In this document: one piece after another, positions 24,090 through 35,273 of the stretch
How the letters are laid out: the number at the start of each line of letters is the position of its first letter
Numbering within the stretch: position 1 is the stretch's first letter
Source of the DNA: Pisolithus tinctorius
Taxonomy: Eukaryota; Basidiomycota; Agaricomycetes; Boletales; Pisolithaceae
NCBI GenBank assembly: GCA_024663395.1
Contig: JANFAH010000034.1
Location: forward strand, 186,001-250,000
Reading direction: 5' to 3'
Length of the DNA: 64,000 nucleotides
Translations under genes and position numbers: made by a program
Notes under the pieces: model-generated
What the model was told of the DNA's origin: nothing
What the model saw: the letters and a program-made list of their open reading frames with translations, nothing else
The model's database searches: none

Positions 24090-24735
24090 CGTGAGGCGGT
24101 GTCCAACTGTTCCGACGAGGTCTGCACTTGGCCAAATAATATGAGTTATTCAGTTTATCCTCATGTGGAACGTCAGCAAAACGAATCACTTCGGCGAAAC
24201 ATATAGGTCCATTGAGACAGGAGTAATAATGATTTTTAGGGATAACCCCTGGCATGAAGTGGCCTTTCATTCTGGAAGGTACCCCGCAACGGCGTAACAC
24301 TTCAGTCCATTAAAGGACAAGTCGACAACGCACGTTCGCGACACCCCAATTGGCGGGAAACGGTCGGGAACAACAGCAGAAATGAACGGTGGTGTGGGAA
24401 AACGTGACCCACATAGATATGACTGGTGCATTTACGTGAATCACATATTAGGTGCACGAGACAGGCGAGGGGCCTGGACCTAGCCCAACATCGTGGAACA
24501 CAGCTCAATCATCGACGTCCCAAAAGCATATGTGAGCAGACTTGGGTGTCACACATAGGGACGCTGGTGAGGGCACCAAGGACCCGACGCGAAGGGCACC
24601 ATTAATGAAGTAAAGGCTGGACTCAGTCTAACCTTGCAGTTCATTCGCGGAGCCCTGCAAACTTTGACGAAGGACTTGAATCCCGATAAGAGATCGTCTT
24701 TCCTGCGAAGACACTGGAAAATAATATTACATTGG
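24090..24735. repeat. Dispersed repeat H, CpG-retaining copy
   Basis: About 0.65 kb that is homologous to 32,510-33,075, with shared strings such as CACATATTAGGTGCA, AGCAGACTTGGGTGTCA, ATTAATGAAGTAAAGGCTGG and GATAAGAGATC. This copy keeps CpG sites that are TG or CA in the other copy. No coding function is recognised; it may be a fragment of an unidentified mobile element. Confidence 0.7.
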
Positions 24736-24801
24736 GCTAGACTAGGCTACATCGGTCAAGATTGAACATGAACAAGTTCCGCTTTGGCTTGACGGTAGGA
24801 T

Positions 24802-25270
24802 TCACTTGCCTAGTATCATCAGGAACGGCAAGTCAATCGACCGGTTTTCGTGAGTAGTGTGGTAGTAAGGTGCGAAAACCGTTCCGCCCGCGAGAAGCAT
24901 AAACTCATGAGGCTTGAAGACCAGAAGAGAAACGACCTCGCTAGCCAATATTTGCGGGACCCAAGTAAATCTGCGAGGAGAGCAGGTATTGTTTGAATAG
25001 GACGCCTGTGCGACCGCAGCATGCCAGGCGTGTGTGAATTGCCGAGAGGGAGACGAAACGCGAACATGATCGTCCTGTGCATCAATGCGTGGTTTACCTC
25101 CGGGTGCCTTTAGAAATGGACCATAAGTAAATGTTGAGCATATAATATCTGCCATGAATCCCCGCCCTCGCTCTCACCTCTGGAAGCAATTTAAAGCGCA
25201 TAGTACTTTGAACGTGATCGCCGAGTCCGCGGTGTCCAACTTGTTTGTCTTGTAGCATGCCGTTATAACG
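24802..25270 (-). pseudogene. Unknown-family fragment, paralogue 2
   Basis: Diverged second copy of the unknown family at 23,260-23,921: VITACYKTNKLDTADSAI, then MADIICSTFTYGPFLK and DHVRVSSPSRQFT. It then continues uniquely with ILASEVVSLLVFKPHEFMLL and ends at LPFLMILGK. Family unknown; no complete gene model. Confidence 0.4.
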
Positions 25271-25277
25271 AGCCTCG

Positions 25278-25526
25278 TTATTTGGCCATTGTCGTGATGT
25301 CGATGTCTAGCGATACGCCATCGCGAACGAGCTGGTAGAATGCCAGTTCTCTGGGAGGGAGGGCTGGTTTAAGGAGCAACGAGCCGTCCACTCTTGTTTG
25401 CACCGCTGCGTGTCTACCGAGCTGCGAGGAGAGCGGCGTTATGGGTGGAAGGGTATAGGATTGATGGGGAATAATACGTGGCGACGATTGTCTTGTCGTT
25501 GACATCGTCGGTAGAAATTTTCGCAA
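25278..25526 (-). pseudogene. N-terminal fragment of an inositol polyphosphate kinase
   Basis: The translated frame (PPITPLSSQLGRHAAVQTR, then DGSLLLKPALPPRELAFYQ) matches the N-terminal region of fungal inositol polyphosphate kinases (IPK family; usual form SQVGGHAGVQT, DGSLLIKP, ELAFYQ). The family's later hallmarks (PxxxDxKxG and SSLL-type motifs) are not found downstream, where the unknown-family fragment begins. I call it a truncated gene. Confidence 0.55.
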
Positions 25527-26024
25527 TCAGATAACAAACCAAAAAGGCCTACACTTTGTCATCGAATCGGTGGGAGATCGAAGCAGCGCGCAAGCTCGTC
25601 GAAACGAGGAATTCGTGTGTTGTGAAATGCACGAGCCAAGCGTGAGCTAAAGCTGAGCCCTTACTGCTGAACTGAACTCGATCAATGACTGGGGCCTTCG
25701 TCCACGAGTTACAAAACTGGATGATCTGACTCTTCTGCAAGGTACTACACTGCATAGCGAAAGTGTTCGGAGACTTGGCATCGACGTTCTGCTCAACGCG
25801 AGCATGAAGGAGTCGAATTTCTTATCATAAACATTAGATATTGACTCGATAGCGTCACTGCGAATGTATCTGGCCCACTCTCCAGGCCTCCAGCAGTGCC
25901 ACCTGCAACGTGTCCACAGCATGTCGGCGCTTTCAACACTGAGTCTGACAACTGTCTAGTTTACACCCTCAACCTTCAACCTCGAATCCAGCTTACAAAC
26001 CTCACACAAAACACGGATTTCTCA
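25527..26024. other. Upstream region of the STAND gene
   Basis: Short open frames on the minus strand at 25,549-25,922 have no recognisable family. The promoter of the NACHT-WD40 gene should lie in the last few hundred bases; no specific element is recognised. Confidence 0.35.
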
Positions 26025-29000
26025 ATGGCTCGCAAGCAGCTGAGGAAACATCGTCTGTTTAGCTCCGAAAGGCGCAGCTCGACCCCACCTAACATTCCTT
26101 CGGTACACATTTTATACCTTGCACACGATAGTATTTATTGATCTCTGCCCAAACAGTCTGAAGGAGCGTCTCATCCCTCTGCCAACGTCCCCTCGGCCGC
26201 TGGACCGTCGGCGAATACACCTCGAAAGCTGTTCTCCAGGATGGGACACCTCTTCCATCGGTCGAACCAGACTCGTTCAGAGCCTCCTACTACAGAGACA
26301 ACCGACACCAGAATTGGCAGCCAGGTCAATGTTGCACAACAGGCAATGGTTGAGATGAAGCCCATCCCCCAGGTATTGGAAAGAGCTGTGGGTCTTGTTG
26401 GGCAGGCCGATACCGCGGTGACGAACATTCAAAGTATCGAGACGATTCTCCAGCCTCTCAAATTGTTCAACTCCTTTGTTACCACTCTATCGAATGTAGG
26501 CGCCTTAACCCTCCGTCGCCTGCACGCTCTGATGTAAGCGCATAGGTCCACCCTTATGTCCAGTTTGCGCTAGGGATTCTCACCGCTGCTTCTCAAGTAC
26601 TTCCCCCTTCTCTCTCATGGATCTCTCGCTTATATAGTCCTCATTAGTTGCTCATCAATCAAGCAAACCTGGACAACGAGGTGTTTGGCCTCCTCAATAC
26701 CGTGAAGGATCTCTACGAATTTCTTATGGAAAAGGATACCATTGAAAATATGGATAGTATGAAAGAGACGTTACGGAGGATTTCACAGGAGATGAGTGCC
26801 GCAGCGCTGTTCGTCATAAAATATTGCAAGAAGAAGAACATCTGTAGGTCCTATGGTCATGATCCTCTGATTCGCTTCAGTGTGCTGATGTGATACATCG
26901 TCAGTGATAAGAATCGGGGACAGCCTTGTTTCCGACCCGCAGACCGTCGCCCGTAGTCACGTCAAGAATCTGGGTGACTTGATGCAGCAATACCGAGATC
27001 GCGCGATACGGGACATCCAGATCAACATGTCCCACGTGCTTGAAGACCTGAACCTCGAAGGCATGGCTTACGCAGCTGGTGCGGGCCTGAATACGACCAA
27101 GAAATGCCTCGACGGTACCAGGACAGAAATTTTGAAGGATATCATCGACTGGATCACCACAAGTGACGTCAATGCCCCTCGTATCTTGTGGCTCCACGGG
27201 CAGCCCGGAAGAGGAAAGTCTGCCATTGCCCATACAATCGCATCGTGGATCGAGGATGTGAAAGCACCCGGCACCTGTTTCTGCTTCGCTCGCGACAGGC
27301 AGGCCGAACGACGGGAGGAAAAGATTCTGACTACTATTGCCCGTGATCTGGCGGATCGTGATCCGGCATTTCGACGAGCATTGTCCAATGTGGTGTCAAA
27401 TAACCATTCTCTCAAGACCACATGCGATGTGCTACAGCAGTGGAAACGATTCATCTTGGAGCCGCTGTCGAAGATCAATGGAGAGATCGTTGGGAATGTG
27501 GTCGTGGTAATTGATGCCTTGGATGAAAGTGGGCCGGAGACATCGAGGAGGGACATTTTGAACCTCCTGAAATCATCAGAAGCTGCGCATCTACCAGCGA
27601 ATTTCCGGATCCTCTTGACGTCCAGACCGTTGCCAGACATCGAACGTATCATGAGGGATGTTCCACACGTGAAGGCAACCTCATTGGACGACGTCCGTCT
27701 GGAGTTGGTGGAACGTGACATCAAGCTATATGTTTCTAAGGAACTTGACCGTTTTCCCGGCATTGGAGCAACAGAAGTCCAGAATGTCGTCAACAAATCT
27801 GATGGTCTATTCGAGTGGGCTCGTCTGGCTTGCGAGTTCATCAAGCCAGGTAAAGCTGGAGAAACTTCGAAAGAACGCTACGACAATCTGATGGCTCTCG
27901 AGTCAAAAGAAGGAAGAACACTGCTGGACACGACTTACTTGGAAATCCTAAAGTGGGGCATACCTGAATCTGGGAGAGGCCTGGAACGATATCACTCCGT
28001 TATGCGGCAAGTCATGATGACGCTCGAACCTCTTCCTATGGCAGCCTTGAATTTGATGCGTGAAAAATTCCCAAACAAGCCGGAGCACTATGACATTTTT
28101 GTCATCCTCGAGTTCATGTCTCCGGTGCTGGGTGGCGTTGTGGACCGCGTCTCTGCTGTGCGGCCCCTTCATGCATCCTTTTATGACTTCCTGACGGATC
28201 ATTCACGGAGTGGTATCTACTTCATTGACACCTCCAACACACAACATACAAGAGACCTAGCCTTTGCTTCATTGCAGATTCTTCGTGATAACCTTCAATT
28301 CAACATCTGCGAATTAGAAAGCTCCTACCTTGCCAATTCTGAAGTTTCTGATCTGTCAAAGAGAATCAAGGAGAAGATTCCACACTATCTCTCCTACTCC
28401 AGTCGATTCTGGGCTCAGCATCTGTGGAAGACAGGATTTGACTTGGAACTTGCAGGGTTGGTGGAGGCTATTGTTGGAAGTGAAAAGGTTCTGTTCTGGC
28501 TGGAGGTATTAAGTCTTCTGGGGATGGTTGGGAAGGGTGTAGATGCTCTTGATACTGTTGCAACATGGCTACAGGTGAGTACCCTATGTATGGTATTTGA
28601 TGACATCTGACACAACAATGAAGGGTCAAGATGGCTCCAAGGATATATTGGCATTGGTAAAAGATGGAATCAAGTTGATTCAGAATTTTGGCAGTGTGAT
28701 AGTGCACAGCACTCCACACCTGTATGCTTCTGCATTGCCATTTATTCCTTCCAATGCATTGGTATCAATGTTGTTCTTGCCAAAATTCCCAAGGCTGGCC
28801 AGAGTTGCTGTAGGAGGGTTGAAAGGGTGGCCAGTGGAACAACAGCCACTGCATGGCCATACTTCTGAAGTTGAATCAATTGCATTCTCCCCTGATGGGA
28901 AGAGGATTGTCTCAGGCTCTTGGGACAAGACTGTGAGGGTCTGGGATGTTGAGGGAGGTGTGCAGATTGGCAGCCCACTTGAGGGCCATACTTCTGGAGT

Positions 29001-31046
29001 CATTTCAGTTGCATTCTCCCCTGATGGGAAGAGGATTGTCTCAGGCTCTTGGGACAAGACTGTGAGGGTGTGGGATGTTGAGGGAGGTGTGCAGATTGGC
29101 AGCCCTCTTGAGGGCCATACTTCTGGAGTCATTTCAGTTGCATTCTCCCCTGATGGGAAGAGGATTGTCTCAGGCTCAGGGGACAAGACTGTGAGGGTCT
29201 GGGATGTTGAGGGAGGTGTGCAGATTGGCAGCCCTCTTGAGGGCCATACTTCTGGAGTCATTTCAGTTGCATTCTCCCCTGATGAGAAGAGGATTGTCTC
29301 AGGCTCTTTGGACAAGACTGTGAGGGTCTGGGATGTTGAGGGAGGTGTGCAGATTGGCAGCCCTCTTGAGGGCCATACAGATGGAGTCTTTTCAGTTGCA
29401 TTCTCCCCTGATGGGAAGAGGATTGTCTCAGGCTCTTTGGACAAGACTGTGAGGGTCTGGGATGTTGAGGGAGGTGTGCAGATTGGCAGCCCACTTGAGG
29501 GCCATACTTTTGGAGTCATTTCAGTTGCATTCTCCCATGATGGGAAGAGGATTGTCTCAGGCTCTTGGGACAAGACTGTGAGGGTGTGGGATGTTGAGGG
29601 AGGTGTGCAGATTGGCAGCCCTCTTGAGGGCCATATGGATGCAGTCAATTCAGTTGCATTCTCCCCTGATGGGAAGAGGATTGTCTCAGGCTCAGGGGAC
29701 AAGACTGTGAGGGTGTGGGATGTTGAGGGAGGTGTGCAGATTGGCAGCCCTCTTGAGGGCCATACTTCTGTAGTCATTTCAGTTGCATTCTCCCCTGATG
29801 AGAAGAGGATTGTCTCAGGCTCTTGGGACAAGACTGTGAGGGTCTGGGATGTTGAGGGAGGTGTGCAGATTGGCAGCCCTCTTGAGGGCCATACAGATGG
29901 AGTCTTTTCAGTTGCATTCTCCCCTGATGGGAAGAGGATTGTCTCAGGCTCAAGGGACAAGACTGTGAGGGTCTGGGATGTTGAGGGAGGTGTGCAGATT
30001 GGCAGCCCTCTTGAGGGCCATACAAATGGAGTCTTTTCAGTTGCATTCTCCCCTGATGGGAAGAGGATTGTCTCAGGCTCAAGGGACAAGACTGTGAGGG
30101 TCTGGGATGTTGAGGGAGGTGTGCAGATTGGCAGCCCTCTTGAGGGCCATACAGATGGAGTCTTTTCAGTTGCATTCTCCCCTGATGGGAAGAGGATTGT
30201 CTCAGGCTCAAGGGACAAGACTGTGAGGGTCTGGGATGTTGAGGGAGGTGTGCAGATTGGCAGCCCTCTAGAGGGCCATACAAATGGAGTCTTTTCAGTT
30301 GCATTCTCCCCTGATGGGAAGAGGATTGTCTCAGGCTCAAGGGACAAGACTGTGAGGGTCTGGGATGTTGAGGGAGGTGTGCAGATTGGCAGCCCTCTTG
30401 AGGGCCATACAGATGGAGTCTTTTCAGTTGCATTCTCCCCTGATGGGAAGAGGATTGTCTCAGGCTCTTGGGACAAGACTGTGAGGGTCTGGGATGTTGA
30501 GGGAGGTGTGCAGATTGGCAGGCCTCTTGAGGGCCATACAGATGGAGTCTTTTCAGTTGCATTCTCCCCTGATGGGAAGAGGATTGTCTCAGGCTCAGAA
30601 GACATGACTGTGAGGGTCTGGGAGAAGGAGCAGTTGGCATTGATTGCATCCCACTCCTCCAGCATGCTTCATCCATTCCCTCCTGCAGATGGTATGTACC
30701 TCCACATGTGACCTTCCTTATTTTACTTAATAAAAATGCAGTTGTCATGAGATATCCCATTTGCTTTTCATTTGAACCCTCACATGCACTGCATAATAGT
30801 AATCCACTTGTTGATGTCTTTGTGCAACAGGGGGCTATGCTGGGCCAACCAGTCAAGTTACATGATGATGGCTGGATCAGAGGCCCAAAAGGACAGCTGC
30901 TACTTTGGATCCCCCCAAAACTTAGGAGTCCATTTTACTCAATGTGGACCATAGCAGTCATTCCTCGAGGTTGTTGCACAGAGTTGGACTTGAGTCAGAT
31001 GGCCCATGGCAAGGAGTGGTGCAAATGTTTCAATTCTAGTGCATGA
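26025..31046 (+). CDS. STAND NLR-like protein: NACHT plus 14 WD40 repeats
   Basis: Signal-transducing ATPase of the NACHT-WD40 type, the fungal counterpart of NLR receptors; Podospora relatives (HET-E/D) control heterokaryon incompatibility. Exons 26025-26102, 26157-26495, 26546-26596, 26648-26843, 26905-28574, 28624-30695 and 30800-31046 keep frame, about 1,550 aa. A Ser/Thr-rich and helical N-terminal part (LLINQANLDNEVFGLLNTV) precedes the NACHT domain with Walker A GQPGRGKS and Walker B VVVVIDALDE. An alpha-helical linker ending STPHLYASALPF leads to 14 WD40 units, then a short C-terminal domain (DDGWIRGPKGQLLLWIP). The last junction is uncertain: the obvious donor at 30,692 with the acceptor at 30,830 breaks frame, while 30,696/30,799 keeps it. 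The ligand and downstream effect are unknown. Confidence 0.85.
28855..30618 (+). repeat. 14 tandem 126-bp WD40-coding repeats
   Basis: Fourteen in-phase units of 42 codons (GHTxxVxSVAFSPDGKRIVSGSxDK and so on), two possible seven-bladed propellers. Units are nearly identical in DNA. Changes concentrate after GHT (S, D, N, F or M-D), at the residue before S (I, F, N, E) and before DK (W, G, L, R, E). There is no CpG in the whole array. The high unit identity fits ongoing unit exchange. Confidence 0.95.
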
Positions 31047-32509
31047 ATGATGTGATAAAATGTATTTTTATGTTGGGTATGCCTGCTGCTTTGCTGCCAC
31101 ATATTAGTTCATCCCCCATGCTTTCCCAATGATAATTTTACCCTGCTAATTGTACTGATGTCCTCTGATATCACATATCACATGTTATCACACCCCACTT
31201 TCAAACACAATTCATGATATGCTACCTGGTGAGAAGTACATGTTACAGCCAAGCACAGCATAATAATTCACCAAGGGGATCCCTTAACTACTAACCATGT
31301 CCCCAGCCAATATTCTCTCTCATCCCTCTGCCCCCTCTTGAGCATCTACAAACTCACAGTACTCACTACCTACAATGATTTTTCCCAGAAAGCTGTTGCA
31401 TACTGTCAAAAGTTCCTTGAGCACTGTGTCATCCCCCTGGTCATGACTCTTACCCAGGATCATAGTATACTGCTCTTTTTCCATTTCCTGTACCATTTCC
31501 TCTTGATTCTGGTAGATTAGCACATTGAATTTGGTACATTCACCAGTGTGTAGGGCACTTGTGAAGGCATATGGTATGGTCATTGTTCTTGATGTCTAAT
31601 GTAGCCATAGAAGTTGCAGTGTTGGCAAAGCTCAACAGTCTTGTCACATGTAGCTGGTTGCTGGGAATCACCACTTGCACTAGTCCTAATCTGACATGAT
31701 GATGCCAATGAAGAGGGCTGAGCGAACACTATTGTGGATGTTGCACCTGTGATTCCATGATCTGACTTGGGCATCATCAGCTTCCTGAGTCTGTCATCCC
31801 TTCTCATCTTGTTTTATCTTATCATAGTTATCTCATCTAATCTTGACACAAGGTTCCACAACCTTCTGGGCCTTTCTTTTGCTTACATGTTGTTTCCTTA
31901 CATATACCCTTGATGTCACTGGTGGTGTCATGAACACTGCTTTGGCTACATGCACTTTACATGTGTAGGGACATCTCTGTAGTGTAAAGGATTGTAATAC
32001 ATTGCTCAGAGACCTCTTTGGGGTCTTAGCTCTAAAGTTTTCAACCCTATTCCTCTCCTCCAAGTGACAGTAGGGTAGTCTGAGAGTGTCTGCTTTAGCA
32101 TTATCTCCCTAGAACTCAAACCTACTCTCAAACCATTGCTCTATCATCCTGACAATGAAATGTTAGTTATAGCCAGACTTTAGGGTTAAGAGGTTTTTCT
32201 TTCTCCATTTCCCTTTCTTCCCACACCCCACCATTTTGACAGGTGTCCCAATAAGCATTGTCTTTGGATAAGCATCTCAGGGCCTTTTATGTATCAGAAT
32301 CAAGTGGGAGTACTACTCTGTTCATATGGACCCATACTCACATCTTGAACCACCAGTCCATCCATTCTCATTTGTTTCTGGTATGCAGCCCTGGATTGGC
32401 CATCAATTCCACTTGTCTTGGAATGACATTGGCTGGTCAGGTCCACTGGTGTTGCTTCTGCATTAGGTTTTGTACTGTGGGCCAGTTGACAGGCACCAGA
32501 GAGTTCCTC
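31047..32509. other. CpG-poor region with unrecognised minus-strand open frames
   Basis: Three adjacent minus-strand frames (32,063-31,833; 31,807-31,580; 31,583-31,320) could be exons or pieces of one decayed gene. They include PYTCKVHVAKAVF, CQHCNFYGYIRHQ and LLTVCNSFLGKIIVG. I recognise no family. The low CpG content suggests decayed repeated DNA. Confidence 0.3.
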
Positions 32510-33075
32510 TGGGGTGGTTGGGGGCTGTTTTACAGTGATGAGGTTTGGAGTTGGCTAAATAACATGAGGTGCTTGGTGTGAAATTAAGTTCATCCTTGTG
32601 TAGCACATCAGCAACCATCAGCAAACCAACCCTCACCTTGTCCAGGCTGGCCAGTGCTGGACAGACTGGAGCAGACTGTACAGATGCTCCAGACCCCCAG
32701 CTATCCCCCAAAAGGTTCCCAACTGGCTAGCCCTGTCCAGACAGTCCCAGTAGATAACATGACCTGCATAGAAATGATTGGCACATTTACATAAATCACA
32801 TATTAGGTGCATGAGGCAGATAAGGGGCCTGGATCCAGCCCAACACTGTGGAATGCAACTCAATCATCAATGTCCTGAAAGCATACATGAGCAGACTTGG
32901 GTGTCATGCTGGTGAGGGCACCAAGCACCCAACATGAAAGGTACCATTAATGAAGTAAAGGCTGGAACTCAGTCTAACCTTGCAGTTCATTCACAGAGCC
33001 TTGCAATCTTTGACAAAGGATTTGAACCCTGATAAGAGATCATCTTCTCTGTGAAGATACTGGAAAATAATATGA
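32510..33075. repeat. Dispersed repeat H, CpG-decayed copy
   Basis: Homologue of 24,090-24,735. Where the other copy has CpG, this one mostly has TG or CA: TCATCGACGTCC becomes TCATCAATGTCC, TTTGACGAAGG becomes TTTGACAAAGG, and ATTCGCGG becomes ATTCACAG. Confidence 0.7.
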
Positions 33076-33179
33076 GCCCATGCACCTGGTTAGGCCATAT
33101 GAGACAGTCAGCAGAGGTCAAGCCCATGTATGGCTTGTGGATGTGTGTTACATGAGAGCCATGAACTTATTGTCACCTT

Positions 33180-33550
33180 GCAGTATGGGAGAGCCCAACT
33201 GATGAGTGTCACCATGTAGTACAGCTGAGCCTGAGAGTAAATGTTGTCATGAGGAATGGTGCAACTGTGGTTTGAATTGTCATTGTCAGTTACAAGCAGG
33301 CTGGGGAGTAAGTGTCATCATGGACTATGGGAGAGCCCAATGAATGAATGTCACCATAGCATACAGCTGAGCCCAAGATTAGGAGTCACCATGGAGAATG
33401 GCTGGGCTGAGGTTGGAATTGTCATTGTGGGTACAAGCCAGCTGTGGAATTATGGTCACCATGGGGTACAGGTGCTCCACAGGGAAGGTGTAGCCACTGC
33501 AATATGAGTAGTCCCAGGTAAGCCCAGAGTTAGGTGTCCCTGGAAGGTAT
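33180..33550. repeat. Degenerate tandem repeats with 141-bp spacing
   Basis: GGGAGAGCCCAA...CACCATAG/GTA-TACAGCTGAGCC occurs at about 33,188 and 33,329, and shorter related strings (GTCACCATG, GGTACA) recur between and after. No coding meaning seen. Confidence 0.5.
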
Positions 33551-33586
33551 GGATGGGCTCGGCCCCTGAGTTCACCCCTAGCAACA

Positions 33587-34146
33587 ATGTCATGGAAGCT
33601 GGCCCAACACCAATGCCATATGAGCTGGCCCAACACCAATGCCATGCTAGCCATCCTGGCAACATTACCATGTGGGCCTGCCCAACACCAATGCAATATG
33701 AACAGGCCTAATACCAATGACATGCTGGCTGTCCCAGCATTGATTCCATGTGTGCATACCCAATACCAATGCCATGGAAGGCATCCTGGCACCAATGCAA
33801 TGTGAGCTGGGACATCACCAGCCTGGGACCAATGCCATGGAAGCTGTCCCAGCACTGATGTAATGTGAACTGGCACACCACCAATGCCATGGAAGCCATC
33901 CTGGCACTAATGCCACCTGTTCCAGCACATCTCCAATGCCATGGGGCCATCATGCAAGCTGTGCTGGCACCATTGTAATGTGAAGTGGCACAATGCAACA
34001 ATGCCATGTGATCCAGTGCAACACCAATGCCATAAGGCCATCATGCAGGCCATCCCAGCACCATTGTTATGTGAGCTGGCACATCACACCAATGCCATGG
34101 AAGCAGTCCTGGCACCAATGCCATGTGTTCCAGCACAACACCAATG
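33587..34146. repeat. Minisatellite, units of about 25-28 bp
   Basis: About 20 imperfect copies of a unit built on CAACACCAATGCCATG followed by variants of GAGCTGGCC. It ends exactly where the LTR of element B begins. Open frames inside it are by-products of the repeat. Confidence 0.8.
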
Positions 34147-34365
34147 TGTCATGACCATGCATTTGTCCTAGGTCCCCACTCACTCTGCACCCTTCTCTGC
34201 CAACCATTCACTCACTCCACACCAACTCTGCCTGCCCTCTGTCAGTTACAAACCTTCTCCACTCCGGCTGCCATCAGACTTGTGCTGGTCTGCTGTCAGA
34301 CTGCATGGACCATTCTCTGAGGGGTCATGTGACCTCCTTTTGGACTTCTCCTTGACAGCACACAG
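34147..34365 (+). mobile_element. Element B 5' LTR, left part (split by element A)
   Basis: Begins TGTCATGACCATGCAT and matches the reverse complement of the element A LTR. Its remaining part resumes at 43,361 after the 9-kb element A; the two parts together make about 721 bp, the same as intact LTRs of this family. The last five bases, CACAG, are the target-site duplication of A. Confidence 0.85.
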
Positions 34366-35080
34366 TGTCAAGTCTGGGCCTACTCCAACCAACTCTGATG
34401 CTCAACAAGGTCTAGAGAGTGGTTCAGAAGCAAGTCTGACACAAAAGAACAGAACTCTGACTGGCAGAGTGTTGGCAGGAATGAAGTCCACCGAGACAAA
34501 GGTGGAGCAGAGTGAGGGCATTGGGTTTAGCTTGTGTGCTACCCCCTTGCACAATCTCAGCCCTCGTATTTCAGAGGGAGAGTACAGACAGAGAGAGTTG
34601 GAGGTAACTCTAACAGACAGAAGATGGAGGCAGAAGGAGTAGGAACTAAGTTGATATTCATACTGAGGAATGGTGGAGTATGATACATGCTTTTATACTA
34701 CTATGGAGGTACAGTAACTGGAATTGGAACTGACATATGGAGACCCAGAAATTTTCAAGTAAAAACTTCCTAGACAATGAATGAAGGGTAGATGGAGGAC
34801 ATACAAATGGGTAACATAGAACATCCAGAAAAGGAAACAGTCCAGGTGCTGGACCATGCAGTGCACATGCTGTCAGGGAGAAGTCCGAAGGTAGTCACAT
34901 GACTCCTTGGAGAGCAGTCTGCTTGGTCCAGTAGAAGAGCAACACAAGTCCAACAGCAGTTGGAGTGGAGGTGGTTCGTAGCTGACAGGAGTTGGGTGGA
35001 GTTGGTGTGGAGTGAGCGAATGACCAGCAGAAGAGGGTGCGGAGTGAGTAAGGACTTAGAGTGAATGCATGGTTATGACA
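34366..35080 (-). repeat. Element A 3' LTR
   Basis: Starts TGTCAAG and ends TATGACA. Next to it, in the minus-strand sense, is a G-rich polypurine tract (CTAAGGGGGGGG) that would prime plus-strand synthesis. It lacks 22 bp present in the partner LTR. Confidence 0.9.
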
Positions 35081-35273
35081 GTGCCCCCCCCTTAGGGCCT
35101 GAGCCCCTGAAGGCCACATGTATGGGACAAGATCAACATGAGTTGATCATTTGAAATTATTTTGATGCCTTGATGATAATGGCTTTAGCTGCAGCAGAGC
35201 TCTGTCAGAGTTCGAAGTACTGTTTAAAAACATGTGTTAGGGTACTGAACCTTCATCCTTTCCTCCCATCATT

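Noticed and set aside
28680..30665. Very long minus-strand open frame (661 codons) opposite the WD40 array, and further long minus frames at 29,774-30,856.
   Set aside because: The 126-bp unit is a multiple of three, so any frame open in one unit stays open in all. The product is a meaningless repeat and the plus strand encodes WD40.
34366..34366. Left boundary of element A taken as the start of the whole retroelement domain.
   Set aside because: The 218 bp to its left match the LTR in opposite orientation and continue at 43,361, so an older element (B) begins at 34,147.
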